A stretch of DNA of 64,000 nucleotides from assembly GCA_024734555.1 (NCBI GenBank), contig JANPWX010000339.1, positions 958,543 to 1,022,542 of the forward strand, in the 5' to 3' direction. How positions within the stretch are numbered: position 1 is the first letter of the stretch; each line of letters starts with the position of its first letter. Below are positions 63,765 through 64,000 of this stretch, one piece after another. Origin of the DNA: Trochalopteron elliotii. Taxonomy: Eukaryota; Chordata; Aves; Passeriformes; Leiothrichidae. A model generated the notes under the pieces. The model did not search any database. It was not told where the DNA came from and saw only the letters and a program-made list of their open reading frames with translations. Both the position numbers and the translations under genes were made by a program.

Positions 63765-64000
63765 GTGAGAGAAGCGGGGTTTTGGGCAAGGGTGGGCAAC
63801 TGTCATGAGAGACTCTGCAGACAGTGTGAGTTACAGTGGTCTCAAACAAGGGAGGGGGAGTCACTGTCCTCTCAGTGGCGTTGTCCATGTTGTTCCTGAG
63901 TATACTGAGAAGCTTGTTCTTTTAGTCCATCAAGAAACTTCTGTGTCCATCTGTTTCTTCACTCTCTCTCTCATGCATATTCACTGTGCATGCAATGGAA

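Overview
The window is vertebrate nuclear DNA, most likely from a bird. It has AT-rich introns, GT-AG splicing, and several CR1 LINE fragments. One of these is a well-preserved 3' end whose tail ends in ATTCTATGA-type octamers, which is characteristic of avian (more broadly archosaur) genomes. No bacterial, viral or RNA genes were recognised.

Almost the whole window (770 to 63764, + strand) is the internal part of one gene: a giant beta-spectrin, best assigned as SPTBN5 (beta-V, or beta-heavy, spectrin). I delimited 43 constitutive exons by reading splice sites and checking phase. Joined, they give 7,386 nt, or 2,462 codons, with no stop or frameshift. The product starts just after the actin-binding CH domains (which lie upstream of the window) and runs through 22 complete triple-helical spectrin repeats into a 23rd. 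Conventional beta-spectrins have only 17 repeats, the last one partial. Here the sequence aligned to that partial repeat is complete and continues into further repeats, which identifies the beta-heavy type. The remaining repeats and the C-terminal PH region lie beyond 64000.

Layout: exons are closely spaced from 0.8 to 27.6 kb and from 49 to 63.8 kb. The middle of the gene holds the large introns (27.6-31.5, 33.0-43.8, 45.1-49.0 and 50.7-53.4 kb). The 10.8 kb intron is the most unusual part. It holds an uninterrupted, intronless 503-codon ORF (36549-38060, same strand) for a Ser/Pro/Cys-rich protein that I do not recognise, an old CR1 copy and a CR1 tail. Other points of note are two GC-AG introns, a possible in-frame 141-nt cassette exon, an exon with in-frame alternative acceptors, a Ser/Thr-rich loop insertion in repeat 5, a hexanucleotide microsatellite, and a 43-nt dispersed duplication.

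The spectrin exons encode one structural protein expected to form alpha/beta-heavy spectrin tetramers under membranes. The nested ORF has no visible functional link to it.
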